Positions 36,737 through 36,760 of a stretch of DNA of 36,760 nucleotides are shown piece after piece (position 1 is the first letter of the stretch; every line of letters begins with the position of its first letter). This stretch comes from an uncultured Clostridia bacterium (lineage in GTDB: Bacteria; Bacillota; Clostridia; Christensenellales; Borkfalkiaceae). The stretch spans positions 1-36,760 of the forward strand of contig CAJFTM010000011.1 of assembly GCA_904419945.1 (NCBI GenBank), read 5' to 3'. The translations under genes were made by a program, and so were the position numbers. Below the pieces are notes generated by a model. The model was not told where the DNA came from. It did no database searches and saw only the letters and a list, made by a program, of their open reading frames with translations.

Positions 36737-36760
36737 GGGGGGGGGGGGGGGGGGGGGGGG
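36737..36760. other. Run of 24 G at the window end
   Basis: The last 24 bases are all G. Nothing like it occurs elsewhere in the window. It probably comes from no-signal G calls of two-colour sequencing at a contig end, inside a repeated element. Confidence 0.8.

Noticed and set aside
36737-36760. The G-run as a G-quadruplex regulatory site
   Set aside because: An uninterrupted 24-G run exactly at the sequence end is better explained as a sequencing artefact.

Overview
The window reads as a chromosomal piece of a spore-forming, GC-rich member of the Clostridia (Firmicutes). Supporting signs are the str operon order rpsL-rpsG-fusA-tuf, strong AGGAGG-type ribosome sites, sigma-A promoters of the TTGACA-17-TATAAT type, the sporulation genes spoIVA and ylmC/ymxH with sigma-E-like promoters, a MurG of the HESD type, and CIRCE-like operators at an hsp20 gene. 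An uncultured gut lineage such as the Christensenellales would fit, but that is inference. Nearly all genes lie on the minus strand. Only murG and two very small genes are on plus. The plus end finishes in 24 consecutive G, probably an artefact at a contig end.

Layout, low to high coordinates. (1) 1-3663: the str operon (tuf start, fusA, rpsG, rpsL) read leftward from a promoter at 3634-3663, with a long structured rpsL-rpsG spacer. S12 carries Arg at position 88. (2) 3745-7890: a small helix-turn-helix-like protein preceded by a 20-bp-period array of palindromes, a gene-poor gap, an EFR1-type flavodoxin/ferredoxin gene coupled to a short-chain dehydrogenase, and an NAD-dependent epimerase-like gene. 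(3) 8125-12720: a type IIA topoisomerase B/A pair that looks like topoisomerase IV. (4) 12922-16765: an alpha/beta hydrolase and a Gfo/Idh/MocA oxidoreductase in one operon, divergent murG, ylmC and a 43-aa gene. (5) 16863-20422: a heterodimeric ABC exporter with one degenerate ATP site. (6) 20653-24651: a 71-aa gene, then der-plsY-spoIVA, where SpoIVA has an unusually small ATPase domain. (7) 24663-29100: a small membrane protein, a zinc-type ArsR regulator, and feoA-feoB-rluA-family pseudouridine synthase. (8) 29112-34261: an XRE/membrane protein, a phosphoglucomutase-type enzyme with two membrane proteins upstream, and hsp20 with its operators. (9) 34378-36760: adenine deaminase followed by a truncated receiver-domain microprotein.

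The most unusual object is a repeated structured element on the minus strand. Copy A (28612-28981) lies directly in front of feoA. Copy B (about 36317-36736) lies in front of the adenine deaminase gene and runs into the window end. The copies share sequence blocks in A-rich linkers, a multibranched domain closed by a helix whose pairs change together between copies, and a hairpin plus U-run at the 3' end. This looks like a large noncoding RNA or leader RNA of unknown class.

The genes cover translation, DNA topology, envelope synthesis (murG, plsY, exporter), sporulation, iron uptake and purine salvage. I see no prophage, transposase, CRISPR array, tRNA or rRNA gene.
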